From contig NZ_BMTO01000016.1 of assembly GCF_014649715.1 (NCBI RefSeq), forward strand, positions 62,419-126,418: 64,000 nt of DNA, given 5' to 3'. Below the pieces are notes generated by a model that saw nothing but the letters and a program-made list of their open reading frames with translations, was not told where the DNA came from and made no database searches. The stretch is from Streptomyces lateritius (lineage in GTDB: Bacteria; Actinomycetota; Actinomycetes; Streptomycetales; Streptomycetaceae). Every line of letters starts with the position of its first letter. The stretch's first letter is position 1. Position numbers and translations under genes: made by a program. This document shows, piece after piece, positions 9,294 through 17,501 of this stretch.

Positions 9294-11076
9294 ACTCCCA
9301 GCCGCCCAACCGGTCCCAGTTGATGGACCAGGTCATCAGGCCGCGCAGGCCCGGCCAGGTGCCGTGGGTCCGGTAGGTGCCGCAGTCGGTCTTCTTCGTG
9401 AGGCAGTTCAGGGCCTTGTTCACCTCGGCCGGGGAGGTGTGGCCGTTGCCCGCGTGGGTGGAGGCGGGGAGGCCGATGGCGACCTGGTCGGGGCGGAGGG
9501 CCGGGAAGACACGGGTCGTGTCGCCGGCGACCGGGAAGCCAGTGAGGAGCATGTCGGTCATGGCTATGTGGAAGTCCGCGCCGCCCATGGAGTGGTACTG
9601 GCCGTCGAGGCCCATGACCGGGCCCGAGTTGTAGTCCTGGACGTGGAGCAGGGTGAGGTCGTCGCGCAGGGCGTGGATGACCGGCAGGTACGCGCCGGCG
9701 CGCGGGTCCTGGCCGCCCCAGGGCCCGGAGCCGTAGTACTGGTAGCCGAGCTGGACGAAGAAGGTCTCCGGGGCCATCGTCAGGACGAAGCCGGAGCCGT
9801 ACTTCGCCTTGAGGGTCTTCAGCGCGGAGATCAGGTGGACGATCACGGGGCTGGTCGGCTCGCGGAAGTCCGTGTCGCCGGTCTGGAGCGAGAGGGAATG
9901 GCCCTCGAAATCGATGTCCAGGCCGTCGAGACCGTACTCGTCGATGATCTTGGAGACGGAGGAGACGAAGGTGTCGCGAGCGGCCGGGGTGACGAGCCGC
10001 ACCTGGCCGTTCTGGCCGCCGATGGAGATCAGCACCTTCTTGCCCGCGGCCTGCTTGGCCTTGATGGCGGCCTTGAAGTCGGCGACGGATTCGACGTTCG
10101 GGCACTCGGCCGCCGGGCACGGCGCGAAGCGGATGTCGCCCGAGGTCACCGAAGTCGGCTCGCCGAAAGCGAGGTTGACGACGTCCCAGGAGTCGGGGAC
10201 GTCGGCCATCCGGGTGTAGCCGGAGCCGTTGGCGAAGCTCGCGTGGAGGTAGCCGACGAGGGCGCGGGCCGGCAGGGCGTCACCCGGGTTCCCGCCTCCG
10301 CCGGAGGTGGTCGTCGCCGTCACCGTCGCGGACTTCGGGGACTCGCCCGCGCTGTTCACGGCCGAGACCTGGAAGCCGTACGAGGTGGCGGGCGCGAGGC
10401 CGGTCGCGGTGTACGAGGTCCCGCTGACGGACGCCACCAGGGCGCCGCCACGGTGGACCCGGTACGAGGTGGCGCCGGGGACCGCCGACCAGCTCAGCGG
10501 GACGCTCGACGAAGTCGGGGAGCCGGCCGCCAGACCCGCGGGCGCGGCCGGGAGCTGGACCGGGTCGCCGCCGGGGCCGACCAGGGAGAGGTCGTCGGCG
10601 TGGTAGGCGGGGGTGCCGTACCAGCCGTGGGTGTAGAGGGTGACCGAGGTCGTCGACGCGCCGGTACGGAAGGTGGTCGTCAGCTGCTGCCAGTCGGTCG
10701 CCGCGGGGGTCCAGGTGGAGACGTCTGTGGTGCCGGTGCCGGACGCGCCGAGGTACACATGGCCGCCTCGGACCCAGCCGCTCAGCGTGTACGCGGAGTT
10801 CGGCCTGACGGTCACGGTCTGGGAGCACTTGGCGTTGTCGCTGCCCGCCGGGGTCGCGAGGAGTGCCTTCGTCCCGCTGCGCACGGGTGACGAGACGACG
10901 GCGCCGCTGCCCGCCGTGCAACTCCAGCCGTCCAGGCCGGATTCGAAGCCGCCGTTGCGTGCGAGGTCGGGGTCGGCGGCCTGGGCCGCGGGGGTGAGGG
11001 CGACGAGTCCGCCGGCGGCGAGCACGCCCGCCAGCGCGAGGACGAGGGGTCTGGTGCGTGAGGGGGTGCGGTCCAC
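9241..11076 (-). CDS. Secreted family 18 chitinase (CBM - FN3 - GH18)
   Basis: 611 residues. A Sec signal peptide ends near AAQAADPD (about residue 33). A carbohydrate-binding beta-sandwich domain follows (about 35-165), then a fibronectin type III linker domain (about 178-262) and a Gly-rich hinge, and then a GH18 catalytic domain (about 275-611). The catalytic motif DGLDIDFE has its acid Glu near residue 391; SIGGQNGQ and MAPETFF are also family motifs. The start is GTG 11076 behind a GGAGG sequence; longer in-frame starts run through the promoter. It hydrolyses chitin outside the cell. Two dre-like operator copies lie about 50-75 bp upstream of the start, indicating DasR/GlcNAc-responsive control. 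Confidence 0.93.
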   Translation of the reverse strand: MDRTPSRTRPLVLALAGVLAAGGLVALTPAAQAADPDLARNGGFESGLDGWSCTAGSGAVVSSPVRSGTKALLATPAGSDNAKCSQTVTVRPNSAYTLSGWVRGGHVYLGASGTGTTDVSTWTPAATDWQQLTTTFRTGASTTSVTLYTHGWYGTPAYHADDLSLVGPGGDPVQLPAAPAGLAAGSPTSSSVPLSWSAVPGATSYRVHRGGALVASVSGTSYTATGLAPATSYGFQVSAVNSAGESPKSATVTATTTSGGGGNPGDALPARALVGYLHASFANGSGYTRMADVPDSWDVVNLAFGEPTSVTSGDIRFAPCPAAECPNVESVADFKAAIKAKQAAGKKVLISIGGQNGQVRLVTPAARDTFVSSVSKIIDEYGLDGLDIDFEGHSLSLQTGDTDFREPTSPVIVHLISALKTLKAKYGSGFVLTMAPETFFVQLGYQYYGSGPWGGQDPRAGAYLPVIHALRDDLTLLHVQDYNSGPVMGLDGQYHSMGGADFHIAMTDMLLTGFPVAGDTTRVFPALRPDQVAIGLPASTHAGNGHTSPAEVNKALNCLTKKTDCGTYRTHGTWPGLRGLMTWSINWDRLGGWEFSRNFDTYFRTSAARRS

Positions 11077-11122
11077 AACTGCCTCCGGGGTGGGGGGAAT
11101 CGAGGTGGAGCGCGCCACAGCA

Positions 11123-11152
11123 TGGTCCAGACCAATCAAGTGGTCAAGACCT
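11123..11152 (-). promoter_or_regulatory. Tandem dre-like (DasR / chitinase direct-repeat) operator
   Basis: TGGTCCAGACCA (11123-11134) and TGGTCAAGACCT (11141-11152) are two near-identical 12-mers with an 18-bp period, 47-76 bp upstream of the chitinase start. They match the direct repeat known from Streptomyces chitinase promoters and the core of the DasR-responsive element (TGGTCTAGACCA). Repression lifted by glucosamine-6-phosphate is the expected behaviour. Confidence 0.8.
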
Positions 11153-11198
11153 CTGCCACGGTCGGCGTACGGCCCCGGTCCGGCCCCGCCGGGGTCGG

Positions 11199-11669
11199 CT
11201 ACCGCGCCCCGCCTCTCCTTTCCTCCCGGGCCAGGCGGCCCGCCGCCTCGTGCATCGCCAGCTCCAGGAGCGAGGCGTCGTTGAGGGTTCCGCTGCCGTC
11301 CGGCGGCACCAGCCAGCGCACTCCGCCGGTCGCACAGCCCGGAAAGGGGACGACGATCCAGGTGCCGTGGCCGGCGCCGCGCACCCCCGTGCCGAGCCAG
11401 CGCGCCGCCGTGCCCGGTGGCACGAAGAAGCCCGTCCGGGACTCGCCGAAGTCGGCCAGGACCGGCCCCGGCCGGTCCACCAGCCGGACCAGCACGTCGA
11501 GCGTGGGGCAGCCGAGCTCCCCGGGCAGGATCAGCACGTCCCAACGCCTGCCGGCGGGCAGCAGCGCGACCCCGAGGGGGTTGCGCTGCCATTCCCACCG
11601 GCAGGCGTCGGGATCCGGTGCCACCGATGCCAGCCATTCCACTGCGGTCCTGGCCCCCGAACCACTCAT
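11199..11669 (-). CDS. Conserved protein of unknown function (primase/polymerase N-terminal-like?)
   Basis: 156 residues, mostly soluble alpha/beta, with no signal peptide. Recognisable stretches are WDVLILPG, FFVPPGTAARW and GTWIVVPFP, followed by LVPPDGSGTL. Similar short proteins occur in streptomycetes and distantly recall the N-terminal module of bifunctional DNA primase/polymerases, but catalytic acids are not obvious and this likeness is weak. ATG 11669 (MSGSGARTA) has a GGAGG 9 bases upstream and is preferred to TTG 11675. It lies between the chitinase operator and the amine oxidoreductase gene; its function is not known. Confidence 0.7.
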   Translation of the reverse strand: MSGSGARTAVEWLASVAPDPDACRWEWQRNPLGVALLPAGRRWDVLILPGELGCPTLDVLVRLVDRPGPVLADFGESRTGFFVPPGTAARWLGTGVRGAGHGTWIVVPFPGCATGGVRWLVPPDGSGTLNDASLLELAMHEAAGRLAREERRGGAR

Positions 11670-11846
11670 CGCCAACGGCCTCCATTCCGTGTGCGGACAC
11701 GCGACGCGGTGTCCGCACGCACAGAGCGGGGTGGGCGACGATCATTACGCGGGTCCGGGCGGTTCGTCGGGAGTGAACGGGGTCACACCATGATCGAATG
11801 GTGTGCGCCGGGGGCGTGCACCCGGCGCACAGCGGGCGGGAAGCGG

Positions 11847-13265
11847 TCAGCTGTCGAAGCCGAGGCCCAGCCGGTCCATCGCCTTCAGCCACAGGTTGCG
11901 GCGCCCGCCGTTCTCGTCGGCCCGGGCCAGCGACCACTTGGTGATGCCGATGCCGGCCCAGGCGATCGGCTCCGGCGGGAACGGCAGCGGCTTGGAACGG
12001 ACCATCTTCAGCTCGGTGCGCTCCGTGTGCTCACCGGCCAGCAGGTCGAGCATCACGTCCGCGCCGAAGCGGGTGGCGCCGACCCCGAGGCCGGTGAACC
12101 CGGCCGCGTACGCCACCTTCCCCTGGTGGGCCGTGCCGAAGAAGGCGGAGAAGCGCGAGCAGGTGTCGATCGCGCCGCCCCAGGCGTGGCTGAACCGCAG
12201 CCCCTCCAGTTGCGGGAAGCAGCGGAAGAAGTGCTCGGCGAGCCTGAGGTACGTCTCCGGGCGGTGGTCACGCTCGGCGCTGACGCGGCCTCCGAAGGGG
12301 TAGATCGCGTCGTAACCGCCCCACAGGATCCGGTTGTCGGCGGTGATGCGGAAATAGTGGAACTGGTTGGCGCTGTCGCCCAGACCCTGGCGGTTCTTCC
12401 AGCCGACCGAGGCGAGCTGCGCGTCGGTCAGCGGCTCGGTCGTCAGGACGTAGTCGTAGACCGGGACGGTGTAGTACCGCACCCGCTTGACCAGGGAGGG
12501 GAAGACGTTGGTGCCGAGCGCGACCCGGCGGGCGACCACCCGGCCGTAGGGGGTGCGCACGCCCATCCCGGCGCCGAGGGAGACCAGTTCGAGGCCGGGG
12601 GTGTTCTCGAAGATCCGTACGCCGAGGTCCAGACAGGCCCGCTTCAGGCCCCAGGCCAGCTTGGCGGGGTGGAGCATGGCGACGCCACGGCGGTCGTGGA
12701 GGCCCCCGAGAAAGGTCGGCGAGTCGACCTGCGCGCGGACCGCGTCCCGGTCGAGGAGTTCGAGGCCGTCCGCGAGGCCGAGCCGGCGGGCCGCCTCGTA
12801 CATCTCGTGCAACTCCTCGAGCTGGTGCGGCTCGGTGGCGACGTCGATCTCGCCGGTGCGCTCGAAGTCGCAGTCGAGGGAGTAGCGGGCGACCGCCGCC
12901 TCGATGGCGTCGAGGTTGCGCTCGCCGAGCCGCTCCAGCGTGGTCAGTTCGTCCGGCCAGCGAGCGAGCCCGTTGCCGAACCCGTGCGTGAGGGAGGCGG
13001 CGCAGAAGCCGCCGTTGCGGCCCGAGGCGGCCCAGCCCACCTCGCGCCCCTCGATCAGTACGACATCCCGGTCCGGCTCCCGCTCCTTGGCGAGGAGCGC
13101 GGTCCACAGTCCGCTGTAGCCGCCGCCGACCACGAGAAGGTCGCACTTCTCGGTGCCGGTGAGGGCGGGCACGGCGCCGGGCTTGCCGGGATCTTCCAGC
13201 CAGAAGGGGACGGGCTGGGCGTCGGAGAGAGATCGTGCGGCACTACGCATGGCAACTGGGGCCAT
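11847..13265 (-). CDS. FAD-dependent amine oxidoreductase (PuuB/DAO family)
   Basis: 472 residues of the D-amino-acid-oxidase-like flavoprotein family. The N-terminal dinucleotide motif is LLVVGGGYSG (about residue 43), followed by GREVGWAASGRNGGF, typical of gamma-glutamylputrescine oxidase-like enzymes. The C-terminal FAD contact is AAGFTGLGVGATRFGAD. The start is ATG 13265, with AAGGAG 9 bases upstream; the TTG at 13274 abuts that ribosome site and is unlikely. The likely reaction is oxidative deamination of putrescine or gamma-glutamylputrescine to the aminoaldehyde. It lies next to and in the same direction as potABCD, whose solute it would consume. Confidence 0.88.
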   Translation of the reverse strand: MAPVAMRSAARSLSDAQPVPFWLEDPGKPGAVPALTGTEKCDLLVVGGGYSGLWTALLAKEREPDRDVVLIEGREVGWAASGRNGGFCAASLTHGFGNGLARWPDELTTLERLGERNLDAIEAAVARYSLDCDFERTGEIDVATEPHQLEELHEMYEAARRLGLADGLELLDRDAVRAQVDSPTFLGGLHDRRGVAMLHPAKLAWGLKRACLDLGVRIFENTPGLELVSLGAGMGVRTPYGRVVARRVALGTNVFPSLVKRVRYYTVPVYDYVLTTEPLTDAQLASVGWKNRQGLGDSANQFHYFRITADNRILWGGYDAIYPFGGRVSAERDHRPETYLRLAEHFFRCFPQLEGLRFSHAWGGAIDTCSRFSAFFGTAHQGKVAYAAGFTGLGVGATRFGADVMLDLLAGEHTERTELKMVRSKPLPFPPEPIAWAGIGITKWSLARADENGGRRNLWLKAMDRLGLGFDS

Positions 13266-13303
13266 GGTTTCCAACTCCTTCAGGGCTTAGCTCAAGGTCG
13301 TAC

Positions 13304-14098
13304 TCAGCTTGTCGCTGCCTTCTTGCGCCGGCTCGTGACGATCTGACCGGCGACCACCACCAGGACGGCGATGACGAACATCGCCGTGCCGATGACGTTG
13401 ATCTGCACGGGCGTGCCGCGCTGCGCCGAACCCCAGACGAACATGGGGAAGGTGACGGTCGAGCCCGCGTTGAAGTTGGTGATGATGAAGTCGTCGAACG
13501 AGAGCGCGAAGGCGAGCAGAGCTCCGGCGGCGATACCGGGTGCGGCGATCGGCAGCGTGACCCGTACGAAGGTCTGCGCCGGGCCCGCGTAGAGATCGCG
13601 CGCCGCCTCCTCCAGGCGCGGGTCCATCGACATCACGCGCGCCTTGACCGCTGTCACCACGAACGACAGGCAGAACATGATGTGGGCGATCAGGACCGTC
13701 CAGAAGCCCAGCTCGGCACCCATGTTGAGGAAGAGCGTGAGCAGGGAGGCGGCCATGACGACCTCGGGCATCGCCATCGGCAGGAAGATCAGCGAGTTGA
13801 TCGCCCCGCGCGCCCGGAAGCGGTAGCGGACCAGCGCGAAGGCGATCATCGTGCCGAGGACCGTGGCGCCGAGCGTGGCCCAGGCGGCGATCTGGAGCGA
13901 CAGGGTCAGCGAGCCGCACAGGTCGGCGACGCCGCACGGGTCCTTCCAGGCGTCCAGCGAGAACCGCTGCCAGGCGTAGTTGAAGCGCCCGTTCGGCTTG
14001 TTGAACGAGAACACCATCACGACGATGTTCGGCACGATCATGTACGCGAGCGTCAGCAGACCCGCGATGACGACGAGGTTGCGTCGTATCCAGCGCAT
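13304..14098 (-). CDS. potC: ABC transporter permease, spermidine/putrescine type (PotC-like)
   Basis: 264 residues with six predicted membrane spans. The inner-membrane-component motif EAARDLYAGPAQTFVRVTLP (EAA loop) contacts the ATPase. Its start ATG 14098 overlaps the stop of the upstream permease gene (ATGA), so the two are translationally coupled. It forms the import channel together with the PotB-like permease. Confidence 0.92.
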   Translation of the reverse strand: MRWIRRNLVVIAGLLTLAYMIVPNIVVMVFSFNKPNGRFNYAWQRFSLDAWKDPCGVADLCGSLTLSLQIAAWATLGATVLGTMIAFALVRYRFRARGAINSLIFLPMAMPEVVMAASLLTLFLNMGAELGFWTVLIAHIMFCLSFVVTAVKARVMSMDPRLEEAARDLYAGPAQTFVRVTLPIAAPGIAAGALLAFALSFDDFIITNFNAGSTVTFPMFVWGSAQRGTPVQINVIGTAMFVIAVLVVVAGQIVTSRRKKAATS

Positions 14099-15015
14099 CA
14101 GACCAGGTCCTCCGTTCCGGCACGGCGGATGTAGACGGTGACCATGATCAGCACGATCGCCATGAGGATGAAGGACAGCGCGGCCGCCGTCGGGTAGTCG
14201 AGCACCCGCAGGAACTGCGACTGGATGACATTGCCGACCATCTTGGTGTCGGTGGAGCCGAGCAGCTCCGCGTTGACGTAGTCACCGCTCGCCGGGATGA
14301 ACGTGAGCAGCGTGCCCGAGACCACGCCCGGCATGGAGAGCGGGAACGTCACCTTCCGGAAGGTGGTGGTCGGCGACGCATACAGGTCCCGCGCCGCCTC
14401 GTGCAGCCGGCCGTCGATCCGCTCCAGGGAGGTGTAGAGCGGAAGGATCATGAACGGCAGGAAGTTGTACGTCAGACCGCAGACCACGGCCATCGGGGTG
14501 GCGAGCACGCGGTCGCCCTCGGTCCAGCCGATCCAGCTGGTCACGTCCAGGACGTGCAGGGTGTTGAGGACGTCGACGACCGGCCCGCCGTCGGCGAGGA
14601 TCGTCTTCCACGCCAGCGTCCGGATGAGGAAGCTGGTGAAGAACGGCGCTATGACCAGGACCAGGAGCAGATTGCGCCAGCGGCCGGCCTTGAAGGCGAT
14701 CACGTACGCCAGCGGGTAGCCGAGGAGCAGACAGAGCAGCGTGGCGGTACCGGCGTACAGCAGGGACCGGACGAACTGCGGCCAGTACTCCCGGAAGGCG
14801 TCCCAGTACGTCTGGAAGTGCCAGGTGACCTCGAAGCCCTGCTCCAGGGAGCCGGTCTGCACGGAGGTCGAGGCCTGGTAGACCATCGGCAGCGCGAAGA
14901 AGACGACCAGCCAGATGATGCCGGGCAGGAGCAGCCAGTACGGCACGAGCCGCTTGCGGGTGGACCCCTTGCGGACCGGCAGGTCCGCTGCGGGTGGAGC
15001 TTCCGTGATGGTCAC
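14098..15015 (-). CDS. potB: ABC transporter permease, spermidine/putrescine type (PotB-like)
   Basis: 305 residues, six spans, with the EAA loop EAARDLYASPTTTFRKVTFP. GTG 15015 overlaps the stop codon of potA as GTGA, and this start gives the family's normal length; the 417-residue open frame upstream is an antisense-like extension inside potA. It is the second gene from the 5' end of the potA-potB-potC run. Confidence 0.9.
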   Translation of the reverse strand: MTITEAPPAADLPVRKGSTRKRLVPYWLLLPGIIWLVVFFALPMVYQASTSVQTGSLEQGFEVTWHFQTYWDAFREYWPQFVRSLLYAGTATLLCLLLGYPLAYVIAFKAGRWRNLLLVLVIAPFFTSFLIRTLAWKTILADGGPVVDVLNTLHVLDVTSWIGWTEGDRVLATPMAVVCGLTYNFLPFMILPLYTSLERIDGRLHEAARDLYASPTTTFRKVTFPLSMPGVVSGTLLTFIPASGDYVNAELLGSTDTKMVGNVIQSQFLRVLDYPTAAALSFILMAIVLIMVTVYIRRAGTEDLV

Positions 15016-16163
15016 GAGGCGTCCTCCACCGTCTCCACGCCCGCGTCGATGTCCTGGGTCGCGTCCAGGCCGAAGGTGTGGGCCGGGTTCCAGTGCAGGA
15101 CGACCTCGGCGCCGGGGGCCAGGCGCGTGTCCCGCTCTATGTTCTGCTCGTAGACCTGCAGCTCCGCGCCCGCCGGCGAGTTCACGACGTACTGGGTGGA
15201 GACGCCGATGAAGGAGGAGTCGACGATCCGGCCGGTGACCCTGTTGCGGCCCTCGGCGATCTTCCCCGCGTCGTCGGCGTGCGCGAGCGAGATCTTCTCG
15301 GGCCGGACACCGACGAGGACCTTGCCGCCGGTGCGTACGGCCGCGGAACATCGGTCGGCGGGCAGGCTGAGCTTGCCCCCGCCGGCCGTGACGACCAGGT
15401 CCGTGCCGCCGGTCTCGACGACCTCCGCCTCGATGAGGTTGGAGGTGCCGAGGAAGTTCGCGACGAACGTGGTCCGGGGGTTCTCGTAGAGGTCGGCGGG
15501 CGCGCCCAGCTGCTCGACCCGGCCGCCGTTCATCACCGCGACCTGGTCGGCCATCGTCATGGCCTCCTCCTGGTCGTGCGTGACGTGGACGAAGGTGATG
15601 CCGACCTCGGTCTGGATCCGCTTGAGCTCCAACTGCATCTGGCGGCGCAGCTTGAGGTCGAGGGCGCCGAGCGGCTCGTCGAGGAGGAGCACCTGCGGGT
15701 GGTTGATGAGCGCGCGGGCGACGGCGACGCGCTGCTGCTGGCCGCCGGAGAGCTGGTGCGGCTTGTGCTTGGCCTTGTCGCCGAGCTGGACGAGGTCGAG
15801 CATGTCGCCGACCTGCTTCTTCACCGACTTGACGCCCCGCCGGCGCAGACCGAAGGCGATGTTCTCGTAGATGTCCAGGTGCGGGAAGAGCGCGTAGGAC
15901 TGGAAGACGGTGTTGACCGGCCGCTTGTACGGAGGGAGGTCGGTGACGTCCTTGTCGCCGAGGAAGACGGTGCCGGTGGTGGGCTCCTCCAGGCCGGCGA
16001 TCATCCGCAGCGTGGTGGTCTTGCCGCAGCCGGAGGCGCCGAGGAGGGCGAAGAACGAGCCCTGCGGGACGGTCAGGTCGAGCGGGTGCACGGCGGTGAA
16101 GGAGCCGTACGTCTTGCTGATGCCGGTGAGACGGACGTCGCCGCCGGTGTTCGTGTCAGTCAT
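15012..16163 (-). CDS. potA: ABC transporter ATP-binding protein, polyamine type (PotA-like)
   Basis: 383 residues. Walker A is GASGCGKTT (about 55-62), the signature is LSGGQQQR, Walker B is LLLDEPLGALD, and the H-loop is VTHDQEEA. A C-terminal TOBE/OB regulatory domain (about 290-370) contains GVRPEKI. The start is ATG 16163 (MTDTNTGGD). It powers the PotBC channel for putrescine/spermidine import. Confidence 0.93.
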   Translation of the reverse strand: MTDTNTGGDVRLTGISKTYGSFTAVHPLDLTVPQGSFFALLGASGCGKTTTLRMIAGLEEPTTGTVFLGDKDVTDLPPYKRPVNTVFQSYALFPHLDIYENIAFGLRRRGVKSVKKQVGDMLDLVQLGDKAKHKPHQLSGGQQQRVAVARALINHPQVLLLDEPLGALDLKLRRQMQLELKRIQTEVGITFVHVTHDQEEAMTMADQVAVMNGGRVEQLGAPADLYENPRTTFVANFLGTSNLIEAEVVETGGTDLVVTAGGGKLSLPADRCSAAVRTGGKVLVGVRPEKISLAHADDAGKIAEGRNRVTGRIVDSSFIGVSTQYVVNSPAGAELQVYEQNIERDTRLAPGAEVVLHWNPAHTFGLDATQDIDAGVETVEDAS

Positions 16164-16203
16164 GGGTTGCGATCCCGGTTCGTAAGGGGTGGGCGACGGC
16201 TGC

Positions 16204-17451
16204 TCAGGCACCGATGAGCTTGGCGAACTTCTCCTCGTACGCCGTCTCTTCCCGGCTCGTCAGGGAGCGGAAGGCGTGCGACTTCGCGGCCATGGCCTTG
16301 TCGGGCAGGATCAGCGTGTTGCTCGCGAGCTCCGGGTCGATCCTGGCGAGCTCGTCCTTCACTCCGTCGACCGGACAGACGTAGTTGATGTACGCGGCGA
16401 GCTGGGCGGCGACCGGAAGCTCGTAGTAATAGTCGATGAGCTTCTCGGCGTTCGTCTTGTGCCGGGCCTTGGTGGGGACGAGGAGGTTGTCGCTGGAGGT
16501 GATGTAGCCGGCCGAGGGGATCGCGAACCTGATGTCCGGGTTGTCGGCCTGCAGCTGGATGACGTCGCCGGCCCAGGCGAGACAGGCCGCGAGGTCGCCC
16601 TTGTCCAGGTCGGAGGTGTAGTCGTTGCCGGTGAAGCGGCGGATCTGCTTCTTGTCGACGCCCTTCTGCAGCCGGCCGATCGCCTGGTCGTAGTCGGCGT
16701 CGGTGAACTTCCCGGGGTCCTTGCCCAGGTCGAGCAGGGTCATGCCGACCGAGTCGCGCATCTCGGTGAGGAAGCCGACCCGGCCCTTGAGGGAGGGGTC
16801 GTCCAGGAGCTGGGTGACCGAGTCGACCTTCTTGCCGCCGGTCGCCTTCACGTTGTACGCGATGACGGTGGAGATACCGGTCCAGGGGTACGAGTAGGCG
16901 CGGCCCGGGTCCCAGTCGGGGCGCCGGAACTGGGCGGAGAGGTTGGCGTACGCGTTCGGGAGGTTGGCCGGGTCGAGCTTCTGCGCCCAGCCGAGCCGGA
17001 TGATGCGGGCGGCGAGCCAGTCGGTCACACAGATCAGGTCGCGGCCGGTGTCCTGGCCGGCGGCGAGCTGCGGCTTGATCTTTCCGAAGAACTCGACGTT
17101 GTCGTTGATGTCCTCGGTGTACTTGACCTTGATCCCGGTGCGTTTCGTGAACGCCTCCAGGGTGGGACGGGTCTTCTCGTCCTCGCTGACGTCCATGTAC
17201 TCGGTCCAGTTGGAGAAGCTCAGCTGCTTCTCCTTGGCCGAGAAGTCCGTGGACGCGGGGCCCTGGCCCTCACGCTTGGCCGGGGGGATGCCGCAGGCGC
17301 TCAGACCGGCGAGGCCGCCGACCGTGAGCGCTCCGACGCCTCCGGCACGCAGCATCGAACGGCGGGTGAGGGCGCCCCGGCCGCTCGTCAGGCTGCGCCG
17401 CATCGCGGCCAGTTGTGCCGCGGACAGGCTGTCGGGCTCGTACTGCTCCAT
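16204..17451 (-). CDS. potD: Polyamine ABC transporter substrate-binding lipoprotein (PotD-like)
   Basis: 415 residues. The N-terminus contains a twin-arginine stretch (TRRSMLRAGG, about residues 29-38) followed by a hydrophobic core and the lipobox GLSAC, so it is probably a Tat-exported lipoprotein. The mature part is a class-D periplasmic binding fold with FSNWTEYM near its start and CVTDWLAAR, like PotD/PotF. ATG 17451 (MEQYEPDSL) was chosen; the longer frame overlaps the ALDH gene antisense to its sense. It is the first gene of potDABC, 40 bp upstream of potA. Confidence 0.92.
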   Translation of the reverse strand: MEQYEPDSLSAAQLAAMRRSLTSGRGALTRRSMLRAGGVGALTVGGLAGLSACGIPPAKREGQGPASTDFSAKEKQLSFSNWTEYMDVSEDEKTRPTLEAFTKRTGIKVKYTEDINDNVEFFGKIKPQLAAGQDTGRDLICVTDWLAARIIRLGWAQKLDPANLPNAYANLSAQFRRPDWDPGRAYSYPWTGISTVIAYNVKATGGKKVDSVTQLLDDPSLKGRVGFLTEMRDSVGMTLLDLGKDPGKFTDADYDQAIGRLQKGVDKKQIRRFTGNDYTSDLDKGDLAACLAWAGDVIQLQADNPDIRFAIPSAGYITSSDNLLVPTKARHKTNAEKLIDYYYELPVAAQLAAYINYVCPVDGVKDELARIDPELASNTLILPDKAMAAKSHAFRSLTSREETAYEEKFAKLIGA

Positions 17452-17501
17452 GCGCTGTGCCCTTTCGGGATGGTTTCGCCGCCGGTCGGGCGACGTGCTG
17501 G

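Noticed and set aside
11077..11937. Extension of the chitinase frame upstream of GTG 11076
   Set aside because: It covers the dre-like sites and a neighbouring gene; a signal peptide follows directly after GTG 11076.
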